A stretch of 64,000 nt of DNA from Hyphomicrobiales bacterium. Lineage in GTDB: Bacteria > Pseudomonadota > Alphaproteobacteria > Rhizobiales > Rhizobiaceae. Made by a program: the position numbers and the translations under genes. The notes beneath the pieces are model-generated. The model was given only the letters and a program-made list of their open reading frames with translations, had not been told where the DNA came from and ran no database searches. Of this stretch, positions 38,579-48,517 are shown one piece after another. The stretch is taken from the NCBI GenBank assembly GCA_002400845.2, contig NVRK02000095.1, forward strand, positions 1 to 64,000, written 5' to 3'. Every line of letters begins with the position of its first letter. The first letter of the stretch is position 1.

Positions 38579-39451
38579 GTGACAATTATTATTGGCCTCG
38601 TTGTTAGTTTGGTTTGTATGCTTGGTGGCTATATGGCCATGGGGGGTAAGCTGGGCGTGCTTAATCAGCCTTGGGAATTTGTTATTATATGTGGTGCGGC
38701 GCTTGGTACGTTTATTGTGGCCAACCCGATGCCAACTATTAAAGATACTGGAAAAGCATTGGGTGATGCTTTTTTCGATAGAGGGCCCAAGCACCAAGAT
38801 TATCTTGATGTGCTTGGTCTGTTGTTTGCTTTAATGCAAGAAATGAAATCTAAGACGAGTGCTGAAGTTGAAGCGCACATTGATGCGCCTGATGACTCTC
38901 CAATATTTACTGCTTTCCCAAATATCTTGAAAGACCGGCACAAGGTAGATTTTATTGCAGATTATGTACGCATTATGATTATTGGTACAGCAAGACCGCA
39001 CGAAATTGATGCTTTGATGGATGAAGAAATTCACACGATTGAATATGATAAACTAAAACCATATCATGCAATGCAGGCTATGTCAGATGGATTGCCAGCG
39101 CTTGGTATTGTTGCTGCGGTTTTGGGTATTATTAAGGCGATGGGGTCGCTTGATAAGCCACCAGAGGTTCTGGGTGCGCTTATTGGCTCTGCGTTGGTTG
39201 GTACGTTTGCGGGTATTTTTATGTCGTACGGTATTGCGGGGCCGATTGCGACAAAAATAAAAACGGTGCGCTCTAAGCAAGTAAAATCATTTGTTATTAT
39301 CAAGCAGACATTGATTGCCTATATGAGTGGTGCAACGCCACATATTGCGATTGAACATGGTCGCAAAACCATTTCATCTAAAGATAGGCCGTCAATTGAT
39401 GTGGTTGAAGAGCAAATGATGAATGTTGCAGCGCCAGCTGCTGCTGAATAG
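38579..39451 (+). CDS. motA: flagellar motor stator protein MotA (GTG start)
   Basis: GTFIVANPMPTIKDTGKALGDAF, LPALGIVAAVLGIIKAMGSLDKPPEVLGALIGSALVGTFAGIFMSYG. Confidence 0.96.
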   Translation: MTIIIGLVVSLVCMLGGYMAMGGKLGVLNQPWEFVIICGAALGTFIVANPMPTIKDTGKALGDAFFDRGPKHQDYLDVLGLLFALMQEMKSKTSAEVEAHIDAPDDSPIFTAFPNILKDRHKVDFIADYVRIMIIGTARPHEIDALMDEEIHTIEYDKLKPYHAMQAMSDGLPALGIVAAVLGIIKAMGSLDKPPEVLGALIGSALVGTFAGIFMSYGIAGPIATKIKTVRSKQVKSFVIIKQTLIAYMSGATPHIAIEHGRKTISSKDRPSIDVVEEQMMNVAAPAAAE

Positions 39452-39456
39452 ATCTG

Positions 39457-40404
39457 GTGGGTGATGTGAGTTTTGATGGTAACGATAATATGAAGCAGGG
39501 TATTTCTGGATCTGGTCCAGATTTTGATGCAGATATATTAAATGCGCTGCGCCAGAGTGCGGAATATTCAATCGATAGTGACGATAGACTCTCTGGTTTT
39601 TTTGCTGACCTCCATGAGGGATGTGCCGAGACATTAGCTAATTTTATTGGCGCAAAAGTTGTGACATCTGAACGTTCTGTTGAGATGCTAAAGTTTGATT
39701 TAACTGCTGATATAACTGCTGATAGTGGAGAACTTTTTTGTAAAGTTCAAGGCGATGATGGGAAAATATTATTCGTTTATTCAATTGCTCAATCTGATTT
39801 TAAAAGACTGTTGCACTTGGTGTTGAGCGGAAAAATTGACGAAGGTAATTTGAGAGCTGATAAACTATTAAGTCCAGCAGAGAGCAAACTACTAGTAAGG
39901 GTATTTAATCTTTTTAGTGAATTTCTTTTTGGCAAATTTGAAGTGCTTGCAGTGCGTGGTGTGCCAAGAAATCCATTGATAATTAATGGTCAAACATATG
40001 CTGCACTTACTGAATTGGAAGAGTTTTCAAAGGTGAAAATGACTTTTGTTGCAGGGGAATTTAAATTTATGATCGATATGGCTGTTCCTTTTGAAATGAT
40101 TAGCACGCCACCAGCGGTGGTCTTTACGCCTAATGAGATGCAGGAAAAAAATAAATCTGAACGCATTTGGAAAGAAATGCTTCGTAATTCTATCGAGTCT
40201 TTACCTATAGAATTGGAAGCAGAGTTGATATCTGCAGATATGTCTTTAAGCGAGATTTCGCGTTTAGTGGTTGGCGATATGTTGAATATTAGTTTTGGAC
40301 AAAAGCCTATTCTCGTCAACTATGAAGATGGCGATAAGGCATTTATGACAAGGGCTGAATTGAACGGCTCACAATTATTACTAAGAGTAACATCAGGAGC
40401 GTAA
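39457..40404 (+). CDS. fliM: flagellar motor switch protein FliM (GTG start)
   Basis: 315 aa; C-terminal SPOA-like segment (LPIELEAELISADMSLSEISRLVVGDMLNISFGQKPILVNYEDGDKAFMTRAELNGSQLLLRV); position between motA and fliN. Confidence 0.82.
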   Translation: MGDVSFDGNDNMKQGISGSGPDFDADILNALRQSAEYSIDSDDRLSGFFADLHEGCAETLANFIGAKVVTSERSVEMLKFDLTADITADSGELFCKVQGDDGKILFVYSIAQSDFKRLLHLVLSGKIDEGNLRADKLLSPAESKLLVRVFNLFSEFLFGKFEVLAVRGVPRNPLIINGQTYAALTELEEFSKVKMTFVAGEFKFMIDMAVPFEMISTPPAVVFTPNEMQEKNKSERIWKEMLRNSIESLPIELEAELISADMSLSEISRLVVGDMLNISFGQKPILVNYEDGDKAFMTRAELNGSQLLLRVTSGA

Positions 40405-40406
40405 GT

Positions 40407-40967
40407 ATGGAATTTAATGTTGGAATGTTTGTTGTGTTTTTGATGTTGGCGGCTTCGCTTGGTGTTGCAAGCTATGTGGGCTTTTTGGTTTATCGTCTAA
40501 GTAAAGACAGCCAACGCCAGTCTAATTTGATGCTGAAGGCATTGGTTAAAAGCACGCAAGATATGCGTAGTTTTGATACAAAAATTAATCTTGTTCAAGA
40601 AACTGGAATGCAATCACTTACTTTTCAGAAAAAAGCTTTTGACCATAATAGAATTTTAGTTTTATCGATGAATCAGCAATTGAAATCAATTCAAAAAATG
40701 CTTGATGATGGATCACATAATTCTGCGGGCAAGGTTGCAAATAAAGTGCGTGAGAATGTGTCTTTAACAAAAGGGGCATTGGCAAATAATTTTAAAACTC
40801 AGAGCCCTAAAATTGCAAGAACTCATGTTGGCTCTACTGAGGCAGTTGTTAAATTGGAGGATTTATTCGCACATAAGTTTGTAGATAATTCTTCTCAGAC
40901 TGAAAGAGCTTTAAGAATGTCAACCGAGCGAAATGCTGCACTAATTCGGAGAGTTGTAAATGGCTAA
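40407..40967 (+). CDS. hypothetical membrane-anchored protein inserted between fliM and fliN
   Basis: 186 aa with N-terminal TM segment (VGMFVVFLMLAASLGVASYVGFLVYRL); overlaps fliN start by 8 nt. Confidence 0.75.
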   Translation: MEFNVGMFVVFLMLAASLGVASYVGFLVYRLSKDSQRQSNLMLKALVKSTQDMRSFDTKINLVQETGMQSLTFQKKAFDHNRILVLSMNQQLKSIQKMLDDGSHNSAGKVANKVRENVSLTKGALANNFKTQSPKIARTHVGSTEAVVKLEDLFAHKFVDNSSQTERALRMSTERNAALIRRVVNG

Positions 40968-41538
40968 TAATCCTGTAGTAGGCTTAGATAATCTTGACGG
41001 TCTGCCTTCATTGGATGGTGGGGCTGATGATGGTTTGCCATCATTAGATGCTGGTTTGCCATCATTAAATACTGGTGCCAGTGTTGAATTAGATACGTTA
41101 CCTCCATTGGGAACGGGTGATGGTGCGGCTTCTTTGGGAGATGAATTGGCAAATCAAATGCCTGATCTTGAAACACCGACAAATGCAGGGTTTATGCCAG
41201 AAATAACTTCTGAGCCGAGTACCCCAGCACCAAGTGCTTCGATTAGTAAACAAGCTGGACCCAGTGGTAAAATAGTGAATATTAAAAATATCCAATCCAT
41301 TAAAGTTCGTGTTCAGGCCATTTTAGGTGGGGTGAATATGTCGGTTTCAGAATTGGCGGATCTAAAGCAAAATGATTTAATTCCTTTGGATGCATGTATC
41401 GGCGATGAAGTAGACCTTTGGGCCAATGGTGTCGTGATTGGTAAAGGTGAAATTGTTGTTATTGAAGCTGAAACGCCAAGATTTGGAATCACACTAACAA
41501 GACTTGTAAATTCTGACGTTGCTAACGCAGCTGAGTAG
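40960..41538 (+). CDS. fliN: flagellar motor switch protein FliN
   Basis: SIKVRVQAILGGVNMSVSELADLKQNDLIPLDACIGDEVDLWANGVVIGKGEIVVIEAETPRFGITLT. Confidence 0.93.
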   Translation: MANNPVVGLDNLDGLPSLDGGADDGLPSLDAGLPSLNTGASVELDTLPPLGTGDGAASLGDELANQMPDLETPTNAGFMPEITSEPSTPAPSASISKQAGPSGKIVNIKNIQSIKVRVQAILGGVNMSVSELADLKQNDLIPLDACIGDEVDLWANGVVIGKGEIVVIEAETPRFGITLTRLVNSDVANAAE

Positions 41539-41575
41539 TTCAACGGCTGTAGTTAGCCGAATTTAAGGTACGATA

Positions 41576-42583
41576 ATGTCGAGCAGTCCGCAGTCTATAA
41601 ATGCCATCACTGAACTATCTGGTCCGCAAAAGGCTGCAGCATTCTTGATGGTGCTAGGCAAGGATGCCGCCGTAAAAGTTGGTGAATATTTTACAAAAGA
41701 AGAATTACGGATAATTGTAGCAGCGGCAGAGGAATTGCCATCTGTGAACACAAATACAGTCGATACACTTGTGCAAGAATTTGACGAAAACTATTTATCA
41801 ATTGGTTTACTTGCCGAGCCAGATGAACTGTCCAGTGTATTTGGTACTTCTGATAATGGTATTGCAAAGGGGAAGAAAGCTGATTCTGAAAAGGCAGCGA
41901 GCGACCCTGCAACATTAATAAATAATCTTGATGACGATATGGTTTTGGAATTTTTTCAAAATGAGCCGCCTATGATTAGTGCCTTACTATTGGATGCTTT
42001 AGGACAAGAAAAAGCGGCAGCTATATTGAATAAACTTGATCCTGAACTGCGTAATCAGGTGTTTACAAGCTATATGAATCGTAAAGAATTAAGCCCAGCA
42101 ATGGAGAGCATGTTAGCCGCTGATCTGCTGGAACTTGTTCAAGCTGCGGAAGCTGATGATAGTGCGACTGAAGCTGTAGAAAAAGCAGCTTCGATGATTA
42201 ATTTCTTACCTGAAAATATTTCAGATGATCTTGTTGAATTTATAAAAGAGCAAGATCCAGGCCTTGCTAATTCTATTACGAAGGCGTTGTTCCGCTTCCC
42301 AATGATAGAATTCTTAGACAAGCCAACCAGAGCAAAAATTATGGATGGTGTGGATTCTAGTGATGTTGCTAAAGCGCTTATTGATGTTAGCGAAGGTCTT
42401 AAGGATGCAGTGCTTGATGTGATGAGCCAACGTAATCGTAGAATGATTGAATCTGAATTGGCCTTAGGCGCTAAAGAAGATGCAATTGATATCGCTAGAA
42501 AAGCTATTGCATCGCATGTGTTGAAGCTTGTTAAAGCAGGCAAAATAACTTTGCCAACTGAAGACGAAGAGTTAGCAGCGTAA
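41576..42583 (+). CDS. fliG: flagellar motor switch protein FliG
   Basis: LSGPQKAAAFLMVLGKDAAVKVGEYFTKEELRIIVAAAEEL; FRFPMIEFLDKPTRAKIMDGVDSSDVAKALIDV. Confidence 0.93.
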   Translation: MSSSPQSINAITELSGPQKAAAFLMVLGKDAAVKVGEYFTKEELRIIVAAAEELPSVNTNTVDTLVQEFDENYLSIGLLAEPDELSSVFGTSDNGIAKGKKADSEKAASDPATLINNLDDDMVLEFFQNEPPMISALLLDALGQEKAAAILNKLDPELRNQVFTSYMNRKELSPAMESMLAADLLELVQAAEADDSATEAVEKAASMINFLPENISDDLVEFIKEQDPGLANSITKALFRFPMIEFLDKPTRAKIMDGVDSSDVAKALIDVSEGLKDAVLDVMSQRNRRMIESELALGAKEDAIDIARKAIASHVLKLVKAGKITLPTEDEELAA

Positions 42584-42599
42584 TACCTGGGGCTTAAAC

Positions 42600-43688
42600 A
42601 TGTCAGACGAAGATAAAGACAGTAAAACCGAAGACCCTTCGGATCAAAAGATTCAGCAAACCTTGGACAAGGGTAATGTTCCTTTTTCAAAGGAAATTAC
42701 AAATGTTGCTTCTTTGTTTGCAATTTTACTCGTCTCTTATTTCGCATTGCCTGCCTCGGCTGTTAATCTAACAACATTGTTAAATGCTCTTTTTGCCAAC
42801 ATAAATGATTGGCCTTTAGATTCAGCTGAAGAAGCTGAAAATTTATTCACGATTATCAGAGGGCGGTTGCTTTGGGTATTAGTGCCGCTTGTGTTTCCAT
42901 TGATGGCAATTGGTTTGGCGTCTGCTCTGTCGCAAAATCAGCCACGTTTAATCTTAAATCGAATTTCACCGAAATTTGAAAAAATATCTTTAATGAAAGG
43001 CATAAAGCGTTTGTTTGGTAAGCAAACTGTACGTGAATTTGCAAAATCGCTCACAAAAATGGGTGGTGCAGGTTTTATTGCATTTAGCGTTTTGTATTTT
43101 GAAAGAGATTATATTTTGTCGCTCATTATGGTCGATCAAAATCAAATTCCTGCTGTCATTCATTCGTTATTTTTAAAGTTAGTTTTTGGGTTGGCGGTGA
43201 CCATGATTACCCTAGGTATTGCCGATTATATTTGGATAAAAAAGGATTGGTTTGACGATCAAAAAATGACCAAGCAAGAAGTGAAGGATGAAATGAAGCA
43301 GTCTGAGGGTGATCCAGCTCTTAAACAAAAGGCGCGTTCGCTTGGTCAAAGCAGATCTAGAAGAAGAATGATAAAAGAAGTTGATAAAGCGACATTGATT
43401 ATTGCAAATCCGACGCATTTTGCCATTGCCATAAGATACAGGCAAGGAATTGATGATGTACCTATTGTATTAGCAAAAGGGCAGGATTTAATTGCGCTCA
43501 AAATACGTGGAATTGCGGAGGAAAATAACATTCCTGTATTTGAAGATAAGCCATTGGCTCGTGCACTCTATAAAGTTGCAATGGTAGAAAAAGAAATTCC
43601 TGCCGAGTTTTTTATACCAGTTGCCGCGTTAATTCGTGGGCTGATGAAGGTTGATAATAAAGTGGCTGGTAAAGTGGCTATACAGTGA
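42600..43688 (+). CDS. flhB: flagellar export protein FlhB
   Basis: DKDSKTEDPSDQKIQQTLDKGNVPFSKEI; VDKATLIIANPTHFAIAIRYRQGIDDVPIVLAKGQDLIALKIRGIAEENNIPVFEDKPLARALY (NPTH autocleavage site). Confidence 0.97.
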   Translation: MSDEDKDSKTEDPSDQKIQQTLDKGNVPFSKEITNVASLFAILLVSYFALPASAVNLTTLLNALFANINDWPLDSAEEAENLFTIIRGRLLWVLVPLVFPLMAIGLASALSQNQPRLILNRISPKFEKISLMKGIKRLFGKQTVREFAKSLTKMGGAGFIAFSVLYFERDYILSLIMVDQNQIPAVIHSLFLKLVFGLAVTMITLGIADYIWIKKDWFDDQKMTKQEVKDEMKQSEGDPALKQKARSLGQSRSRRRMIKEVDKATLIIANPTHFAIAIRYRQGIDDVPIVLAKGQDLIALKIRGIAEENNIPVFEDKPLARALYKVAMVEKEIPAEFFIPVAALIRGLMKVDNKVAGKVAIQ

Positions 43689-43698
43689 GTAGTGGGAC

Positions 43699-44124
43699 AT
43701 GATTAATAATTTTAGTAATTTTAGTAATTGTTTAGAGGGGCGCGAGGCAGCGATTCATCAAGCGGCGAAAAGGCTAGAGCCTGAACTTCGTATGATTGAT
43801 CCTTTGTGCTTTGCAATGCATTTGGCTTTTGGGCAACTGCCTGAGGTACACGACCAAATTGTTGGAATCTTAGATCGAAATTTTAAAGACTATTCAATGA
43901 GTTTTGCCTGTACAGGCGAAGTTGATAGCTCATGGTCTAAGGTTCCAGAAGTAGGGTTAGATTTTGAATTTAACTCAAATGGAGTTTTTGCATTTTTCAG
44001 GTTTATTTTATCTGGTGATACTTCAAAGGTGGAATTACATCACATTTCATTTGAAGCAAATGACAACAGCCCTGAGGAAAATTCTCAATTGTTGATTGAT
44101 AATTTATCCCAGGTAGCATGCTGA
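43699..44124 (+). CDS. hypothetical protein in flagellar operon
   Basis: 141 aa ORF between flhB and flgB, no recognised motif. Confidence 0.6.
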   Translation: MINNFSNFSNCLEGREAAIHQAAKRLEPELRMIDPLCFAMHLAFGQLPEVHDQIVGILDRNFKDYSMSFACTGEVDSSWSKVPEVGLDFEFNSNGVFAFFRFILSGDTSKVELHHISFEANDNSPEENSQLLIDNLSQVAC

Positions 44125-44247
44125 TTATATTGCTTTAAGGGCAAGCATTAAGCCATAGATTTCATTCAGAATTATCTTCAAGTAAGCTTCACACAAGTTA
44201 GCTCGGCTATCAAAAAAGTGAGATATGTTTAATCGAGGAGTGGGTAG

Positions 44248-44625
44248 ATGGCAGAAGTATACCTTAGTGCGCTTTCAAAATCGCATGCTGATTGGTTGTC
44301 CGTCAGACAGACCCTCATTTCGAGCAATATCGCAAATGCTAATACACCCGGTTTTAAAGCTCAGGACGTTAAGGCATTTGACCAAAAAAATACAAAATTT
44401 ACCGATTTATTGGTTACCAATGCCAATCACCTGCAAGGTGGTCTTGGCGGTGTTGATGGGGTTGCTAGTGGCGCCGATAGCGCATGGGAAACTGTGCACT
44501 CTGGCGGCAATGTTAACTTGGCTCGTGAAGCGATTAAATCTGGAGATGTTGCAACAGCGTTTGAATTGAATACTTCGGTTGTTCGTTCATTCCACCGCAT
44601 GGTCTCTTCGGTTTACGGAGGATAA
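44248..44625 (+). CDS. flgB: flagellar basal-body rod protein FlgB
   Basis: TLISSNIANANTPGFKAQDVKAF. Confidence 0.93.
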   Translation: MAEVYLSALSKSHADWLSVRQTLISSNIANANTPGFKAQDVKAFDQKNTKFTDLLVTNANHLQGGLGGVDGVASGADSAWETVHSGGNVNLAREAIKSGDVATAFELNTSVVRSFHRMVSSVYGG

Positions 44626-44626
44626 T

Positions 44627-45043
44627 ATGGCTGATCCATTAAAAGCAGCGCTGGCAATTTCTGGTTCTGGTATCGAGGCTCAAACGCATCGTATGCGTAT
44701 TGTGTCTGAAAATATAGCAAATGCAAATTCTACGGGAAATACTCCTGGCTCTGATCCATACAGTCGCAAAACAATTACCTTTGCTTCAGTGATGGATCGA
44801 GCTAGCGGCGTAGCTAAAGTGCAAGTATCTCATTTTGGTGTCGATAGGACTGGTTACATAAACCAGTATGACCCAAGTCACATAGCGGCAGATGAAAAAG
44901 GCATGGTTAAAATGCCTAACGTCGATATGTTTATGGAAATTGCAGATATGCGCGAAACCGTTCGTACTTATGAGGCCAACATGCAGGCGACTAAACAAGC
45001 GCGTGAAATGATTTCAATGTCTATCGATTTGATGAGGAATTAA
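44627..45043 (+). CDS. flgC: flagellar basal-body rod protein FlgC (supplied ORF start 44579 is upstream of the likely ATG)
   Basis: MADPLKAALAISGSGIEAQTHRMRIVSENIANANSTGNTPGSDPYSRKTI; VDMFMEIADMRETVRTYEANMQATKQAREM. Confidence 0.95.
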   Translation: MADPLKAALAISGSGIEAQTHRMRIVSENIANANSTGNTPGSDPYSRKTITFASVMDRASGVAKVQVSHFGVDRTGYINQYDPSHIAADEKGMVKMPNVDMFMEIADMRETVRTYEANMQATKQAREMISMSIDLMRN

Positions 45044-45045
45044 AG

Positions 45046-45384
45046 ATGTCGGCTGTTATGGGGGTATCGTCTATCAATAGCGCAATTTCTGCTGCTCGTA
45101 GTATGGGTGTGGAGGATGCAGTTGGTTTATCTAATGATGCGAAAAGCAATGTTGGTGAAACTGCAAGTGTCTCATTTAAAGACGTATTGTTTGATGCTGG
45201 TAAAGACATGGTGGGTTCAGTTCAAAAGGCTGAAGCCATGTCGATAAAAGGCATAAAAGGCGAAGCCAGTGCTTATGATGTTGCTTCTGCTGTTGTGGAA
45301 GCTGAGCAAAGTTTAAAAATGGCTGTTGCTGTTAGAGATAAAATAGTCTCGGCATATCTTGAAATCAGCCGCATGCAAATCTAG
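45046..45384 (+). CDS. fliE: flagellar hook-basal body complex protein FliE
   Basis: SFKDVLFDAGKDMVGSVQKAEAMSIKGIKGEASAYDVASAVVEAEQSLKMAVAVRDKIVSAYLEISRMQI. Confidence 0.93.
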   Translation: MSAVMGVSSINSAISAARSMGVEDAVGLSNDAKSNVGETASVSFKDVLFDAGKDMVGSVQKAEAMSIKGIKGEASAYDVASAVVEAEQSLKMAVAVRDKIVSAYLEISRMQI

Positions 45385-45412
45385 CGCAAATTTATCTTAG
45401 GAAAGTGTTTCA

Positions 45413-46207
45413 ATGAGTTTAAAAGCATTATCAATTGCCGCAACTGGTATGCACGCGCAGCAAATAAATTTAGAAGTTATCGCCAATAATATTGCCAACA
45501 TTAACACAACTGGCTTTAAGCGTGGGCGTGCTGAATTTTCTGACTTAATGTATGAGACTGTTCGCAACCAAGGTGTTTCAAATGTGGCTGGTCTTGAAAT
45601 TGTTCCAGAAGGCGCGAAACAAGGCTTGGGTGTTAAGCTTGCTGGTATACGCGACGTGCATACACAAGGTGTTTTAACACAGACAGGCAATCCATTAGAC
45701 GTAGCTATTAATGGCGATGGATGGTTTCAAGTTATTGGGCCGGAAGGCGATACACAATACACAAGGGCTGGTGCATTTAACTTAAATCAAAATGGGCAAT
45801 TGGTAAATTTACATGGCAATATTATTCAGCCAGAAATTACTATTCCATCAACGGCACGAAATATTTCGATTACGGATTCAGGATTGGTAACTGCCAATTT
45901 AGATGGTGATTTAGTGCCGACTGAAATGGGGCAACTTACTATTTCGAAATTTGCCAATGAAGCAGGTCTTGAGCCATTGGGTAACAATTTGTTTGGCGAA
46001 ACAACCGCATCGGGTAGTGCGGTTCAAGGAACGCCAGCATCAACTGGTTACGGTGCTATTTCTCAAGGCTATTTAGAATCTTCAAACGTGGATGCGATAA
46101 AAGAGATAGCAGGCATGATTGCCGCTCAGCGTGCCTATGAAATGAATTCAAAAGTTATTCAAGCAGCGGATGATATGTCTAGCGTAGTAACGCAGGGTAT
46201 TCGATAA
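45413..46207 (+). CDS. flgG: flagellar basal-body rod protein FlgG
   Basis: LEVIANNIANINTTGFKRGRAEFSDLMYETVR; QTGNPLDVAINGDGWFQVIGPEGDTQYTRAGAF. Confidence 0.97.
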   Translation: MSLKALSIAATGMHAQQINLEVIANNIANINTTGFKRGRAEFSDLMYETVRNQGVSNVAGLEIVPEGAKQGLGVKLAGIRDVHTQGVLTQTGNPLDVAINGDGWFQVIGPEGDTQYTRAGAFNLNQNGQLVNLHGNIIQPEITIPSTARNISITDSGLVTANLDGDLVPTEMGQLTISKFANEAGLEPLGNNLFGETTASGSAVQGTPASTGYGAISQGYLESSNVDAIKEIAGMIAAQRAYEMNSKVIQAADDMSSVVTQGIR

Positions 46208-46695
46208 TGATTTTCTTAAGAGTAATGGAATTTAGTAAAGTGATGCTTGCTTGTGCAATATTGTTCTTTTCAGCTTTGACCTCCAATGTATTGGCTGGTG
46301 AGAACACAGAAATCCCTGTTCCAAAATCTATGATTTATGCTGGCAAACCCATAACTGCTTCGCAGTTAAGAGGGCGAATTGTTCCTAATAAATATTTAAA
46401 TAGCGTAAGTGTCTTTGTGAGTTCAAAAGATATCATCGGAAAAGTTGCAAGATTTAATTTGGTACCAGCACGGCCAATTCGCACGAACCAATTAGAAGAG
46501 CCCGATGTGATCTCGGTTAATAGACCCGTGATAATGAAATATACGACTGGATCGTTGGTGATTACAGCCGAAGTTATCCCACTTAATTCTGCCAAAACTG
46601 GCGAATCTGTTCGTGTGAGAAATATGCAGAATAATTCGATAATTTATGGCGTTGCAATGAATGACGGAACGATTGCGGCAAGGTTAACACGATGA
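46207..46695 (+). CDS. flgA: flagellar P-ring assembly protein FlgA
   Basis: Signal peptide; KSMIYAGKPITASQLRGRIVPN; LVPARPIRTNQLEEPDVISVNRPVIMKYTTGSLVITAEVIPL. Confidence 0.9.
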   Translation: MIFLRVMEFSKVMLACAILFFSALTSNVLAGENTEIPVPKSMIYAGKPITASQLRGRIVPNKYLNSVSVFVSSKDIIGKVARFNLVPARPIRTNQLEEPDVISVNRPVIMKYTTGSLVITAEVIPLNSAKTGESVRVRNMQNNSIIYGVAMNDGTIAARLTR

Positions 46696-47822
46696 AATTA
46701 AATCGAACTTTTCTTAACATAATTAGGTTTTTACTTACCGTGGCATTGTTAATGAATGGCGCGGTTTCTTCTGCTTTTGCAGAGGTAAGAATTAAAGATG
46801 TGGTTTCATTGCAATCGGCGCGTGAAAACCAAATTATGGGTTACGGACTTGTTGCAGGCCTAAATGGTACGGGTGATAGTTTACGAAATTCACCTTTTAC
46901 CGAAGCTTCTATGAAATCTATGCTCGACCAATTGGGTATTGGACGAACGAATGACCAATTCCGCACGAAGAATATGGCAGCGGTGCTTGTAACGGCAAAA
47001 CTACCTCCCTTTGCTAATAAAGGTACCAAAATTGATGTAAACATTGCATCTATTGGTGACGCAAGCTCGCTGTCTGGCGGTACTTTGATTTTCACGCCGC
47101 TTTATGGTGGTGATGGAGAGATTTATGCCTCTGCGCAAGGTGGCCTTATTGTTAGTGGTTTTTCTGCACAAGGCGATGCTGCTTCTATTACACAAAGTAC
47201 GCCAACATCTGCTCGCATACCAAATGGTGGTATTGTAGAAGTTTCTGCACCAGGTGATTTAAACAGTGAAGACGTCTTAGTTTTACAATTACTAAACCCT
47301 GATTTTGATACTGCTATATCGATCACTGACAGAATTAACAAATACACAAAATCAAAATTTAAAACAGAACTGGCCTCTGAGCTAAGCCATCAAGCAATTG
47401 GCGTGAAGGTTCCAGATTCGGTTTCGCCAACTAGATTTTTTGCCAGCATTGGAAGATTATCCATCACGCCGGATACGCCAGCTAGAATTGTGGTTGATGA
47501 ACGTACAGGTACTGTGGTTATTGGATCAAAGGTTCAAGTTTCAACGGTAGCAATTACCCATGGCGGACTTACCGTTAGTGTAACAGAAACGCCGGAAGCC
47601 TCACAGCCACAACCATTTTCTGATGGTCAAACAGTGGTTTTGCCAAATACTCAAATCGATGTTTTTCAACAAGAGGGTAACGTGGGTATCGTTAAAGGTC
47701 CAAGCTTAGAGCAGTTGGTAAACGGTTTAAACATGATGGGTGCAAAACCATCCGGCATCATTGCAATATTGCAAGCGATGAAAACGAGTGGCGCCTTGCA
47801 GGCTGAATTGATTGTCCAATGA
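46692..47822 (+). CDS. flgI: flagellar P-ring protein FlgI
   Basis: RIKDVVSLQSARENQIMGYGLVAGLNGTGDSLRNSPFTEASMKSMLDQLGI; VVIGSKVQVSTVAITHGGLTVSVTE. Confidence 0.97.
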   Translation: MKLNRTFLNIIRFLLTVALLMNGAVSSAFAEVRIKDVVSLQSARENQIMGYGLVAGLNGTGDSLRNSPFTEASMKSMLDQLGIGRTNDQFRTKNMAAVLVTAKLPPFANKGTKIDVNIASIGDASSLSGGTLIFTPLYGGDGEIYASAQGGLIVSGFSAQGDAASITQSTPTSARIPNGGIVEVSAPGDLNSEDVLVLQLLNPDFDTAISITDRINKYTKSKFKTELASELSHQAIGVKVPDSVSPTRFFASIGRLSITPDTPARIVVDERTGTVVIGSKVQVSTVAITHGGLTVSVTETPEASQPQPFSDGQTVVLPNTQIDVFQQEGNVGIVKGPSLEQLVNGLNMMGAKPSGIIAILQAMKTSGALQAELIVQ

Positions 47823-48517
47823 CCAATAAAATGACGAATAAAATGATGAACAGTATTTGCAAAATATCAATAATAGCATTTTCAGTCAGTGTATTTGCTA
47901 ACGCGCCTTCATTTGCTTTTAAAAAAGAAGTGAAACCTGAGCTTGTTTTTCGTTTAGATAATGTAGCGCCTGTGGATGCTTTTTCTGACGTTGGTTTTCC
48001 AAATGTTGATTTAACCGTAACAGGATCTGTAGAAAAAAAGCCTGACGCTGGTAAAAAACCAAAAAAAGACGAGACTGGGCCAGGACCTGCCGCACTTAAA
48101 AGTTCTGTTGCTAGCAAACATGAATTATCTAATTATTGTTATAATATTTCAGATTCTGCAGTTGAAGCACGTAGCGCAATTTTAAAAGAGCAACTGCTTA
48201 CGATTGAAACGCAGGTGGACAAAAAGCTTGAACAGTTAGAACAAAAAACCAATGAATTAAAATCATGGATGGTTAAGCGTGAGAGCTTTGTGAACAAAGT
48301 AAACGAATCTGTTGTTAAAATTTTTCAGGTGATGCGGCCAGATGCTGCCGCTTCTCAATTTGCCGAACTTGGTCCTGTTGTAGCGGCTTCAATAATTTCT
48401 CAATTGCCGCCTAAATCCTCAAGTGCAATTTTGACCGAAATGAGCCCAGTAGATGCTGCTGAAGTTGCATTGGTGTTAACTGCTGCATTGGAGGGAGGGA
48501 AGAAGAGTGAACAGTAA
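47819..48517 (+). CDS. motE: MotE-type motility chaperone
   Basis: MRPDAAASQFAELGPVVAASIISQLPPKSSSAILTEMSPVDAAEV; position between flgI and flgH. Confidence 0.85.
   Translation: MTNKMTNKMMNSICKISIIAFSVSVFANAPSFAFKKEVKPELVFRLDNVAPVDAFSDVGFPNVDLTVTGSVEKKPDAGKKPKKDETGPGPAALKSSVASKHELSNYCYNISDSAVEARSAILKEQLLTIETQVDKKLEQLEQKTNELKSWMVKRESFVNKVNESVVKIFQVMRPDAAASQFAELGPVVAASIISQLPPKSSSAILTEMSPVDAAEVALVLTAALEGGKKSEQ

Noticed and set aside
40978-41070. GLPSLD repeats at the FliN N-terminus as a novel domain
   Set aside because: Low-complexity linker typical of variable FliN N-termini; only three short copies.
44133-44153. TTAA-N9-TTAA upstream of flgB as a CtrA site
   Set aside because: Spacer is 9, not 7.
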